This document shows positions 35,701 through 47,700 of a stretch of 64,000 nt of DNA, piece after piece. The stretch spans positions 2,501 to 66,500 of the forward strand of contig BDSL01000083.1 in NCBI GenBank assembly GCA_003116995.1, read 5' to 3'. The DNA comes from Yamagishiella unicocca (taxonomy: Eukaryota > Chlorophyta > Chlorophyceae > Chlamydomonadales > Volvocaceae). Both the position numbers and the translations under genes were made by a program. Under the pieces are notes generated by a model. It saw only the letters and a list, made by a program, of their open reading frames with translations. It ran no database searches and had not been told where the DNA came from. Positions within the stretch are counted from its first letter, which is position 1; each line of letters opens with the position of its first letter.

Positions 35701-38700
35701 CCACCATCTTTTGCTCCTGCGCAGCAGTCGCTTCAAGGTAGGCTGCCTCGTGCTGTAACCGTTCCAGCTCTACACCAGCAGCTACTGTCGCGTCCTGGGC
35801 CGCCCTTGCAGTCACAGCATCAAACGACGCGAACCATGTGAGCTCATCTCGACAAGATCCTCCAGTACTGAGCGGATCCAGGTGGCTGCCCACATTATTC
35901 CTAGATGCAGGGTACTCCCGTTGACCAACACGCCTGCCATGCAAGCGTTGGACCTGCTGCGCAACATTGGCGCCCTCTGCACTTCTCTGCAGCTCCACAA
36001 CGAGCGCCTGCTGCCGCCCGGCGCCATCACGGGCGGCCTGCGCCTTCTGTGCAGAAACTAGTGCGCTGCTGCGCGCATTCTCAGCTGCGGCTGCACAATC
36101 AAGCGCCTGCATGACCTTAGACGCCGCCTCAGCCAAAGCCTGCAGTGTAACGGAATGAAGCTGCGCTGCCGCCAATACTCCATGTTGGTGACTTGCGTCA
36201 CTGGTGTTGGTCGACAGCGCGTCGCTTGACAGGCGGGCCCCTGCAGTAGCTTCGGTTGTTGCACCCAGGGCCGTGCCAAGCATGCCCTGCAACGCCTCTT
36301 GGTTAATGGCGAGTGCAGCTGAGCCATCGAGGAGAGCCAGTATGTTTCCAACAAGCCGCTGCGCATCCTCCGCTCTCTTGCGTGCCTGGATATTGCAGGG
36401 AAATGATATACACGTGTCATCACGAAAACGCAATCATTCCCGAGGAAAACAGTAAAAATATGAATGGCATCAGGAACCCAGTTACAGTGCCCGTAAATTG
36501 ACAGCGGCCAAAGATTGCTGATCGGCGCCTTTACGTACCTTAGTAATGCGTAGCTGGCTTGATTGTACCGCTAATTCGGCTTGCGCTGAGCGGCTCCGCA
36601 ATTCTAGGACTTGTTGCTCGGATTTGGCTCGCTGCCTCTGCGATAGCAGCAACTCGGCTTGCGCCAAGTTGGCAGCTTGCAGCATCTTGCCCGGGTCCTG
36701 GCGATCGGCATCTGATGGCAGCAACTCGCTTCCCTCGGCGGCTTGGTGTTGCAATCGGGAGATAGGCTCCCGCAGCTCCCTCACCCTTAGCATGGGAAAT
36801 GGGACACAACTTCTATGCTGTACGAAGCGAAGTAAGTGTACCAAACGCAGCTTGAGCTAACAAGGAATACTAATGCCATAATTGGTTGCCTGGCCTCGGT
36901 CTAGGATATCCGTACGCCTACACCACTGTGGCCCAGCCAATGCGTCGACAGCGGAGAGTAACGTGCCATCCACTTTTGTACACCGCCGGGCAGTGCAGGA
37001 TCTGTCTTACTACCTCGACACCCTCAACCCCACCTGGCCTCTGCGTCGAGCAGTGCAGTCTCCTCCTTGCTTAGCTCAACAGCTAAGACAGCAGCCTCAC
37101 GAATGTAAGCCGCATGGCTGTCATGGGCGTCACGAGCATCCAGCAGGTGGCCGATCGCAGCGCTACAGAGCCTGGCGAGATGACTAAGCAAGCCCATGCG
37201 TGCCTCTGACTGCAATCCAGCAAACCGGAAGGGGGAAGATATAAATCGGAGGTATGAGACGTGGGCCGCATACTCCTTGATTCGACAGGTTGCCTTACCT
37301 TGGCATGTAAGCTCGACAAAACAGTCTGTCTCTGGTCCAGTTGCGTGCAACGCGCTTCCAGCTTCATCACATCGTCCGCTATGTCGGCAAGTTGCAACGT
37401 CAACATATCAGCTGCGTCCTGACGAACGCGGGCCTGAGCATCATTGCCCATCTGTAGGAAATAGGATTAGGGTCGAAAGTCGGACGTTAATACTTCAGCA
37501 ACGAACCCTGAAACCTGTTCAGGACGTATTTGTGCGAAAACATCAGCCCGACTTGAAGGCCCCTGCAAGGCCCACTACTTAAAACCTTTTACGTTTTGTG
37601 CTTGCATGTATGAGCTACGAAGGGTTTGCCCGTCCAGCCCCAATCATGGGTGTACATAACTCCGTGTGCACACCTCGCTGGACAGCTGGGCTTCCAGCCT
37701 GTGTGCTTCGATTTGGCCACCCAGGCTTTGCATCTCGCTACGCCGATGGACTAGCAGGATATTTAGAGCTTCCAAGCTCCGCCGCATTGTCTCCAGGTTG
37801 TCATTTAGCCGCTCGTGCTCGTCTTGATGGGCGTCCAACTCGTCCATGTGCCGCAGCAACTCCACAGAGAGGGCCGCGAGGTCACTGTAGAGCCCGGCCG
37901 CTGCCACCTCAGACAAGCAGGCATCAGCTTCCTGAACTGCCTGTGCATCGAGGAGACGCCGCTGCACCTCGGCCTCTGTAAGGGAGCGCTTCAGCGCTAG
38001 GGCAGCCCGTTCGACTTCGATGGCGCTTCCGACTTTGCCTGCCTGCACACAAAATGATCCAATGTGAAATGGGGTTACTTAGTTCCCGCACTGCATGTAA
38101 CGGTGTAGCGATCAGCATATAACAATGCAACCCTGTATAACGGAGCAGGTAACCAATGCAATTACTACCGCATCGTACCTGGGTAAGTTGGTCTGCTGCG
38201 TCTTGGGAGGCCTTATGCTCCCGCCGGGCTACCTCCGCCCTTTCCATGGCCTCTGCAGCCAGTCGCAGCAGGCGGAGGGTACCCCGCTGGCGCTCCGCGC
38301 ACTCGTAGCGCAGCTCGCACGCCCGGTGGACGTACTCCGTCACACTCTGCGCCACAGCTGCTGTCCGGATGACTTGCGCCATGCGGTTCTCCGCCTGCAG
38401 TTCGACGTGTGAAAGTGTAATTTAGTGAAAGTGTAATTGAGGCGCTGGCAACTTGGCTGAGGCGCACGTGCAAGGGATGAACAAGCTCGAACATAGCTAA
38501 TCGAGTCTCGTGGCTAGCACTTCCAGTACGATGCCACCGCAGGCACAAACGCAAAAAGCGATACCAGTCCTCTGGTGTCGACACACGCAGGTTCAATGGA
38601 AACACCGCGTCCTCGAGTGTGCGCTCACCAGGCATAGCTCTTGCTTCGCATCTTGCATTGTCGTATCCAGTTCTGCCAAGCGCTGCCTGCACGAGCGCAC

Positions 38701-41700
38701 GACCTTCAGGTCTCGCTGCAGCGCCTCTTGTACGGCCGTGGCCTGGCCACGTGCAGCCGCTGCCTCCATGCTGTTCCCTGCGCGCACGTGGCGGTCTGCC
38801 GCTTCCAGCAAACCCTGGATTCTACCGGCGAGGCCTCTGACGGACGCCAGCGCGTCGTGCATGGTTGTCAACTCGCTGCCCTGATTCGAGCATATACCCA
38901 CACCAACGAGCTGCAGCCGCGCCACGGACATTGAGGCACTGGCAACTTGGCTCAGGCGCTCGTGCATGGGATGGACGAGCTCAGACGCAGCTACCAGTCG
39001 GTCGACCTGGCGCTCAACCTCCAATGCCAGTCCAGCAGCGCGCGATGCCAAAGAGTCCTCAGCCTCCGCGAGGCCGTGATGGTGTGCGGCCTCAGAAGCA
39101 GCCCTGGGTGTTGTTAGGGGGAAGTCAGATATATGCATTCGCGCCACACAGGAATAGACGACGATCACGGCGATATGGAACCACGCCCCTGACCCATGGG
39201 TCACCTGATAGTAGCGGCTTGGGAACGCACGGTGCTGACTGCGTCCACACCAGAGGTCCCCTGGTTTGTGTATTCCAACGAATCACGTTGACCGGTGAGT
39301 AGCATGGCTGTGCTGCGGCTGCACTTGTCAGCGCTCGCCCGCAGTTGTCGTGCCTTTTCCGCATGCTCAGCCGCCGCTGTGCGTAACTCAACTTGGCGCC
39401 GTGTCAGCCTTATGTGCCATTCCGCCTGCTGCATCAGCTGCTCCTGGTGGCGGAGCACGGCCTCCTGGCGCTGCTTAGCAACCTCCCACGCAGCAACCGC
39501 AGCTTGCATAACTTTCACGCGTTGGATATGCGTCTCCAGCATTTGCTCAGCCAAAGCAATGGCTGCCTGGGTGGTGGCAACCTGTTGCGTTTGTCTGGCA
39601 ATCGCGGGGGCATGGGCCGGCGTACAAACAACTTCAGCGCACACATCACTGAAAACATCACTTCAAGTGTGTGGATATCGTAAGGGTATTAACTTTGGGA
39701 GGCATATATGACATCAATTGGGCCAAATCCTAGTATCTTCAACACGATATGGTATAGACGTGCATAGGAGGCTTACCGGGCTGATGCAAACGCCATTGTG
39801 GGACGGACGTCTGACGCTCTACTACTGTCCAGCTGTGTCGACGACAACTGTTCGTACTGCCGACGCAACTCGTCCAGCATGCGACTGCACTCGTCACATG
39901 AAGCTTCCGCAACAGACAGATCCGATTGAAGCTGAGTGATCCGCGTGGACAGTTGTTGAACCTGAGATTCGCCAGGGCAACGGGGTGTGGGGAGCTGCAG
40001 TCGGCTGGTGCCTTATCACTACGGGTGGAAACTTACGGCGTAATATACCTTTTGGACCGTAATATAAATTACGTAGAGCGAAAAGCGATGAAAAACGTAA
40101 AGTTATGGTTGGCGGTTGACCGTAAAAATTACGGTCCCTTACTCCCTAACTTCTTTCTTTAAGGGACCCACAACTTCGTTTCGCTTATTTTCATTTTTCA
40201 TCATTTTCTGCTCCTAGTTGCGAGTCGTACGCAAGAATGGCCGACCAGCGACCCAATAAGCCCGCCGTCACCACAAAAAGATGAACGAGGCGTTGGAAGC
40301 AGCTCTACCCCGGTAGCTGCAACCCTTCGGTCCGCAAGCTGTACCCCAGTGTTGCCGCCGCAGCCAGCAGCCCTATGGCGTAAAAGGGTCGGTTACCTCG
40401 GTTTGGCAAACCGAGTCTCTAACCCAACCGGCCGGGTGCTTACTCCGTGCATACCCCCCCCACTAACCTTTCGGAGGGGTACCCCCCGGTGGGTTACCCA
40501 ACTAGTGGGTTACCAGTGGGTAAACAACCTGAGGATTGGTTGGACCCCATAGACCCTTAGTTGGGTTACCCCCCTGTAACCCTTCTCCTTCCTTATTCTG
40601 TAACCCCTCTGTTGGATCAGCCCTCCGTAATCCAACCCCTCCGAGGGCGAGGGCGATTGGCGCGCTCGCGTAGCAGAAGACCGCCTAAATGCCTGAGCGC
40701 TGACAATCCGTGCACTTATTGAGTATATCTTAGTGTACATTACATATGATAACTGTTGGAAGCTACTGTATTGGCTTACACGCAGTTTGGGGGCGTTCAG
40801 TTGGAACTTATGCAATGTTCCTTTTGCAGATCGGCCATTTTCCACGCGCAACATATGTGGATAATCATTGTATGGTCGTTGAGGAGCGTTGGGGCTTTGG
40901 AGGAACGATGGGCCGCGGTTCGAGAGCTTCTTCGGTCTTGGGGCCTTCGGTGGAAGCAAAGTAAGTTGCCAAAATTGACACCGTAATTTACTTTGTGCCA
41001 TCATACTGTCAGTTTTTAGCCCTATCGTAATTTACAGTACAACGTAAAACCTTAAAGCGCAGGTTTCGACCCCTACTTATCTTTCATGTTGTAGCGACTT
41101 ACAAAGCTTAACCTAACACTCTACTGGCATAACCGACATACCTATGATAACACATTATTACGAGCCCCACCTACCTGTTCCTGCGTCTCGCTCGCATGCA
41201 GAACGTGTTCAGCCCTCTGCGTCATGAGCGTTACGTCGTCAGCCAGTCGCCCACCCTCTGATTCGTTGTCTTCGAGCTCCAACCTGCGCTGCTGCCGGTG
41301 CTCCCTGTGCGCCAATGCCTTGGATGCCATCTGCTGCATTACTAGCATCACGTTAGCAACGTCCTCGGAAGACGCCGAGTGACTCGCGTTGGTGAGCTGC
41401 TGGCGTAACTGTGCGGTCTTGCCCTCCATGCCAGTAGCCTCCCGATCCAGTTGCGTCAATTCTGACGAGAGAGTCCGTGCCTGTGACTGCAGGGCAACCT
41501 CCTGTTCGCGGCACTGACCGATCCGCTCAATGAGCTCCAGCGCCTCCAACGTATAGCGGTGGTTGCTCTGCAATCGGCCCAGCGCTGCCTCCAACTCGGC
41601 AGCACCATCATCAGCAGCGCGTTCCTGCTGCTCTAGCTCTTTTATACGGCCCTGAAGAGCGGCAGCCTCGCCACGATATGTTTCAGCCTGTGTTCATCAC

Positions 41701-44700
41701 GTATGAGGCAAATCACCGTCGTGTTGGCCGGAAGCCCGGTCATAAGATGTGTATGTGTGTGCGTACGGTTTGAATTAGTTGCTGCCATAGCCATTGCCCA
41801 GTCATGCACACACACGTGGCTAAGTTGTGCCTAGCGGGGGCACCCACTACCTAAGACAACATCATCATTTTCGCCCTTGTACCTTTTGGAGAAGTGCGTT
41901 CACCATGAGCTTGGCCTTGAGATTCTCCTCGCCCTCATCGTCTATCACGGTAGCTGCTGTCCGCATTGCCGCTTCCAACCCAGCTGCCTCGTCCGCGTTT
42001 GCTTCCGCCTCGAGGATTTTCCCCGCCAGGTCCGACACCAGGCTGGCTGCTTGATCCGATAGGTGCACCTGATGGCAGCGTGCCTCACTAGCCCGCTCCG
42101 CAGCTACTGCGACGGCCTCCAGGACATGCAGGCTACCACGCAGGCAGCGGTAGCGCAGCTCTGCATGGTGGAGCTGCCAGCCGGTGGAGTTCGTGTCCAG
42201 GCTTGCCATGAGGTCAACGGTGGCGGGAGTAATAAATTGAGGGTAGTCCTTGTCCTGTGGGCGGTGCGCACAAACGGCATCATTGTCTGTTGTAGTGCCG
42301 GCTAGCTGTGAAGCGAGCAGTACCCCATACATGATAATCGACGTAACCCTGATCCAACAACCAGTACCCGTACGCACGAGTCCTCACACCTCAGAAACGT
42401 TGCGCTGGAACAATGCCAGCTCCGAAAAGGAGGACTGTAGTGCCACAACACCGCCTGTTTCACCACTGTGCCCGTTGGTTAGCAGTGGTACCGAAGCTCC
42501 CTTGCCACTTGCAGCGGCAGCCATGCGGGCCTTCATCAGCTCCTGCATGGCAGCTTCTGCTTGCGACGAGCACACGCCTACTCGGTGGAGGCTGGCCGCC
42601 GCGAGGTGTAAATGGTCAGCGGCCAGAACACATGATGCCTTGGATGCGAGGTGATGTTTGGTTGTAGAGTTGCTGGCGTCGATCTGAGGCGCGGAGGATA
42701 GGGCGCGTTCGAATAAGTACACCCAGTGGACACACAGGAGGTTTAGGATGTAGGTATTTGATGCTGAGTGAAGCTCGTCGGAAACTTCTAGGATGGCGAA
42801 CACGTGCGAGGAAATAGCAAGCTTACCTGCGTTTGAAGGATGTCAATTTCCGGGACCTGGCCCGCTGAAGAACTGCGTAAGAATTCATCCGGCTGCCGAC
42901 CGTGACGGTGCTGGTACTCCACATCACGCAGCTTCCGCACCAGGTGGTGCTTGTCACGCATACAGGATAGAGCGTCCTGTAGGTGGCCTGCAGCGGTGTG
43001 CAGCAGCCGCACCTCACGCAGCAACTGATCCTGCCGCACCGTTGAAGCCTTGCATTGCCGCGTCACGGCGATAGCCGCCTGCTGGGCGGCAGCCGCTGCA
43101 GTTGCAAGTTCCTGCGCACTTGCCCGACATTGGCGCGCTTCGACCAGATAAGCGTCAGCTGCATTGAATTTGAGGTTCTGCGAAGCACGACGCCAGGGTC
43201 AGGGGCATTACTCAACAGCAACGGCAAAACTGGTACTAACGGAACCATGCAGCTTTTCCCGACAACACACAGCACCAGGCAGACCTACCGTGCGGCACTG
43301 AAGGGACTCATGCTGCAGCTGTTCGGCTTGCTTCAGGGCGGAGTCGGCGAGATGCCGCTTCGACTTGGCTTCCTTCTCCAATCTGTGCAATTAGGACACA
43401 TTCAAATCGATTGCCACCATTTCATTGCAGCAGAAAATACATAATGTCGTGAAGACGGCACCGGCTTTGCAGGTTCTACCGTACGTTAACATGCATGTAC
43501 GTTAACTTGCACTACCGTTGCATGTTAACGGTAGTGCAAGGACCGCACAACTGCATCCCGAGTTTAGCTCGTATAATGTAATTAAATCGGGCACCCAACT
43601 TTTTGGCGTAGCTATGGCACACCTTTTTGCGTTAGGAAAACTGATTGGCAAGACGGCAAAACAATGAATTCGCGCCCTTCACCATTGAACGTAGTCTCCT
43701 CTGCAGCACGTGCACGTACCTGCCACTTTCACCACCAAGATCGTTCACGCGCCGACTGACCACACGAGCTTCATGCTGAAGGTCTACAATGCGAAGTAGA
43801 AGTCCTGTCAGCTCAGAGCTCCCCTCCGCCACTTGCTGTAGTTCATCTGCGGCCGCCCCAGCCAAGAACTGCTCGTCGCGCTTAAGCTGCGCCTCTTGCA
43901 GCATGCCGTCAAGTGACATTTCCGCAGCAAGGGCATCCTTCGCAAGTCGCTGAGCTGCCTCCTCCGCGGCAGCCGCTTGCAGCAAATTACCGCTTGCCTG
44001 CAAACCGTTAGAATAACAACGGAGTTGGTTGGGCAGTCATGATAGATCTTCAAGCCAACTGTATCGTAAGACCCATTACTCACCGTGAAGATGCGGGCCT
44101 CTTGAATGACGGCGTTCATGTGGTTGCGGGCCAAAGCAAGGCTTTCGCGATGCACAGCTATCTTTGATTCAAGACCAGTAACAGCGCCAGAGGCGATGAT
44201 GGAAGCATAGTGGAGATCTTGTTGGGCTGCACAACATAACACAGGCAAGCAGACAAGCTGCTTCAAGAGCGTTTACTAAACTTACAAGGATTATTTGGAC
44301 CGACGAATGCAAAAGCATGTAGATAGCACAGCTTTGTGTGACGTTGTAGCCAGATATGCGCACGAGGCATTTGATAGGTTGACCCGACCCTACCACTACC
44401 GACGGAACTTACCCTCGATGAGCTGGGCTGATGCTTGCCGGTAATCTACAACTTGGAGAGCAGCACTCAATTGATCGCGGGTCAGGGACACTTCAACCTC
44501 CAGGACCGCCAGCCGCTGCAACTGTTTACCAACCTCCTCCTGGTCGACTGCGAGTGCGGCTGTCTTTTGTCCCAGCAATTGCGCGCGAATAGCGTTTGGC
44601 TCTGCACGTGTATCGTAGATAGCTCCATGTACAGCAGCTGCTTCAACAGACATGATCCGAAGTTCCGAGGCAAACGCACAGGCACGATCCAGATCCCGAA

Positions 44701-47700
44701 CGGCATTCTGTGCAGCAGTTATTCGGCCTGCTCGCTTCGCCGCCTCGCTCAGTGGCTGTTGTTGCGGACTAGCATCTTCATTAGTCACCAGGGCAGTGGC
44801 GTCCACCAGGTGGTCATCACTGTCAAATGAGGCCTGGTAGAGCTGCATAAGCATGGAAATCTGGTCCATGCGCCTGCGCAACACTGTGATTGCATCAGAG
44901 GAGCCACCCACAATCTCTTCTAGGTACAGCTGTACGGAGTTTCCGACCTCCGCACTCATGTGCGCTATACTCTCCAGCACTTCGGGCGGATGCTGACCCG
45001 GCCGTGAGCCGATGGGCATGGATCTTCGCCTACATGAAGAACCGCGACGGAATAACGGTGTAAGACCCAAATCTCGCTGACGTGTGACATGGCATGCGTA
45101 TGTCCTGCTTGTACGACAATAACCCATTCAAAGGAGAGGGAGAGCATCTTATGGAGATCAGCAACAGCCACGACTTACGACTTCGACTGTGAGAGAGCCG
45201 CAGGTAGGCCATGGTAGCCTGGGCTCGCGACCGTGCCTCCATTAAGCAGCTGTACTCGCTCGCCGAGCGCATCGGATGCCGCCTTCATACCAAGCATACG
45301 ATAATGCTGTGCCTGCGCCGCTATCTTCGCCGACTGGTCGTGCGCATCCGCCAGGTCCACCGCTGACTGGTACAGGGCCTGATAGACATGTTCCAAACAG
45401 ACGGGAATTGGGGCACATCTCCTTATGAACGGGTCAACATGAAGGGCGACGACAGAAAACGCAGAATGATCTCAATGCCTATTTTCTGCCAAAACCATGT
45501 CCCGACACAATGCCCAGAGTCCGTACAGTAGCTGGCGATAACCGCACCTTGTTGCATAATGATTTTTTCTCAGAAAGCAGCTTCCTCGCGAAAAGTCCTT
45601 TGGCGATGGCAGCAACCTGTGCTGCTTCTGCACGACAGTCTGCAGCACGTCGGCGTGCCACCTTCAGCCGTTCTTGCTGCTCATCAATGAACCTAGCCAG
45701 GCTCTGCTGCTCAAGGGTTGCCGTGTAAGCGCTGCTTAGCCTGTGAGGAGTGCAAGGCAAATCTTGTAAGCACACTGTGCGTTCATGAAACCAATTATCC
45801 CTTCGAGTTCTCTAGCCCAAAGGTGAATCACAAGCACACCTGTCCGCCCGGGAGGTGGCCAGCATGATACATTCCGTGGCATCGACGACATCGGCATCGA
45901 AGCCCTGTGCCTCATTGGCCTTTGCCTGTGCCTTGCCGATGAGGACAGCACACCGAGTCTCAAGGCGCCTTAGCTCGCGGCGACGGTGCCAATCAATGAT
46001 AGCGTACTGGATCGCATCCCGGCATGCGCCTGCCTCATCCTCCAACAGGTCAGCCTGTACATGCATACGGGTGCGGTAGGTACATGCGTGAGAAGATAGG
46101 CCGAGAATTCACAGGTGGCTGACACCAAGGCATGTAAGCAAGGGATCCAAACCATCACCCTCTTGGACGCACCTGCTTATGGCATAGGAATGCCTCAGCC
46201 TCATTCAGCCGGATAATAGCATCGCCGTGATCCAGCAACGCAGCCTGCTGCTCCTCGTCGGCATCACGAGCAGCTGACATGTCCATCCGCAGCTGGTCCT
46301 GCTTGCGGCCAAGGATCTCCACACCAGCGCTGGCGGTTTCACCCTGACGCCGCAGGGCTAGAATCCGTCCCTCCAGCTCCACCAGCTGCAGTCACAAATT
46401 GCAATTGCAAAACATCCATGAAGGATATGCCCAGCCATCATACTGAGGAACATGCAAAACATTGCACTGAGGGCAGCATAAGGGCGTAGGAGTTGGGCAC
46501 TGATAGGAGCCGCGTCGCCTACCAACTGTACAAGAGAGGCCTCATACTGCCATTTCACCTACCCGCTGTTTGATTGTCCGGTACATCTTGGTGTCGGGTT
46601 CGGTGTCCACATCTTCCTCCTGATCATCATCGTACGAGCTGTGCACAGTATCGGACTTGGTGCCATGCTTGCCATTCTGGCCCACATCATCACTATATCC
46701 ACCTTCAATGCCACCAGCGCTCGTGTCCCTGCGCCCAACAGCTTCCGAAGCCCAGCTATCCTGGGCCTCCTGCCCTTGGGCTGTTATTTTGTCAGCTGAC
46801 TTGGCGATTTTCATATGAGAAAGTGGCCTCAAGCTCCTACCAGCCACCTGCGATTAATAACGCGCTGTGTTGTATGGATGCGTGCATAGCGGGGTGACTA
46901 AACACGTCAATCAAGCAGGGAAAAACACATATCCTTAGCTCAAGTCAGCACGGCCTCCCTGTGTAATACCCTGCATCCCAACACTCACCATGTCCAATAG
47001 TGCGCCTGCTGTACCTGCAGCTTGGTTGTCAGTCCTTTCAGGACTCCTCAGCGTTCCGATTTGGAGGATACTGTGCGACAGCTGCGAGTTTTGACGCTCA
47101 GCTGGAATCGACGCCAAGTTGAAAGCCCGTGATCCGTCCAGCGGTGATGAGGATGATGGCTGGCTGTGTGTGCGGTCAAACTGCGCTTCTTGTAGGCCAT
47201 TGCGCGCAAGCATTATACGTGACGGCATGTATGAGGGCATAACCGGACTGCCGTGTGGCGTGAGCTGAGCGCTGGTGCCAGTCCCCGTAATCACTGAGCT
47301 AGTGGGAGACGGAATGCCGAAGGCTGACAATTGGTGCTTCACACCAATACAGAGGCGTGCCAAGGGTGTTTTCACCACGCCGCCATGAGTCGCATCAATG
47401 CCACTCGTGATGTGCGAGCTGCCAAGCGCTCCACTACTGTTGGTGTCCGCTGCGTTGGCGGCTCGACTGTCCGCTAACAATGGGAAGTTTTCTATAATCC
47501 CGCTCTCTTCTTGCTTCAGTCGAGGGTCATTGATTGTGGCAGAAAGAAGGACGCCTGATCGCGTTGAGTCTGATGGCCTCGAAGTTTCTGTGTGTGAAGG
47601 CAGCGTGCCAATGCTGCGCGATAATTGTAATCCGCGTATGCCACCTGCAACGTCGCGAGCATCGTGCACGCCATCTGCCAGTGTAGTGTTGCCGAGAACA

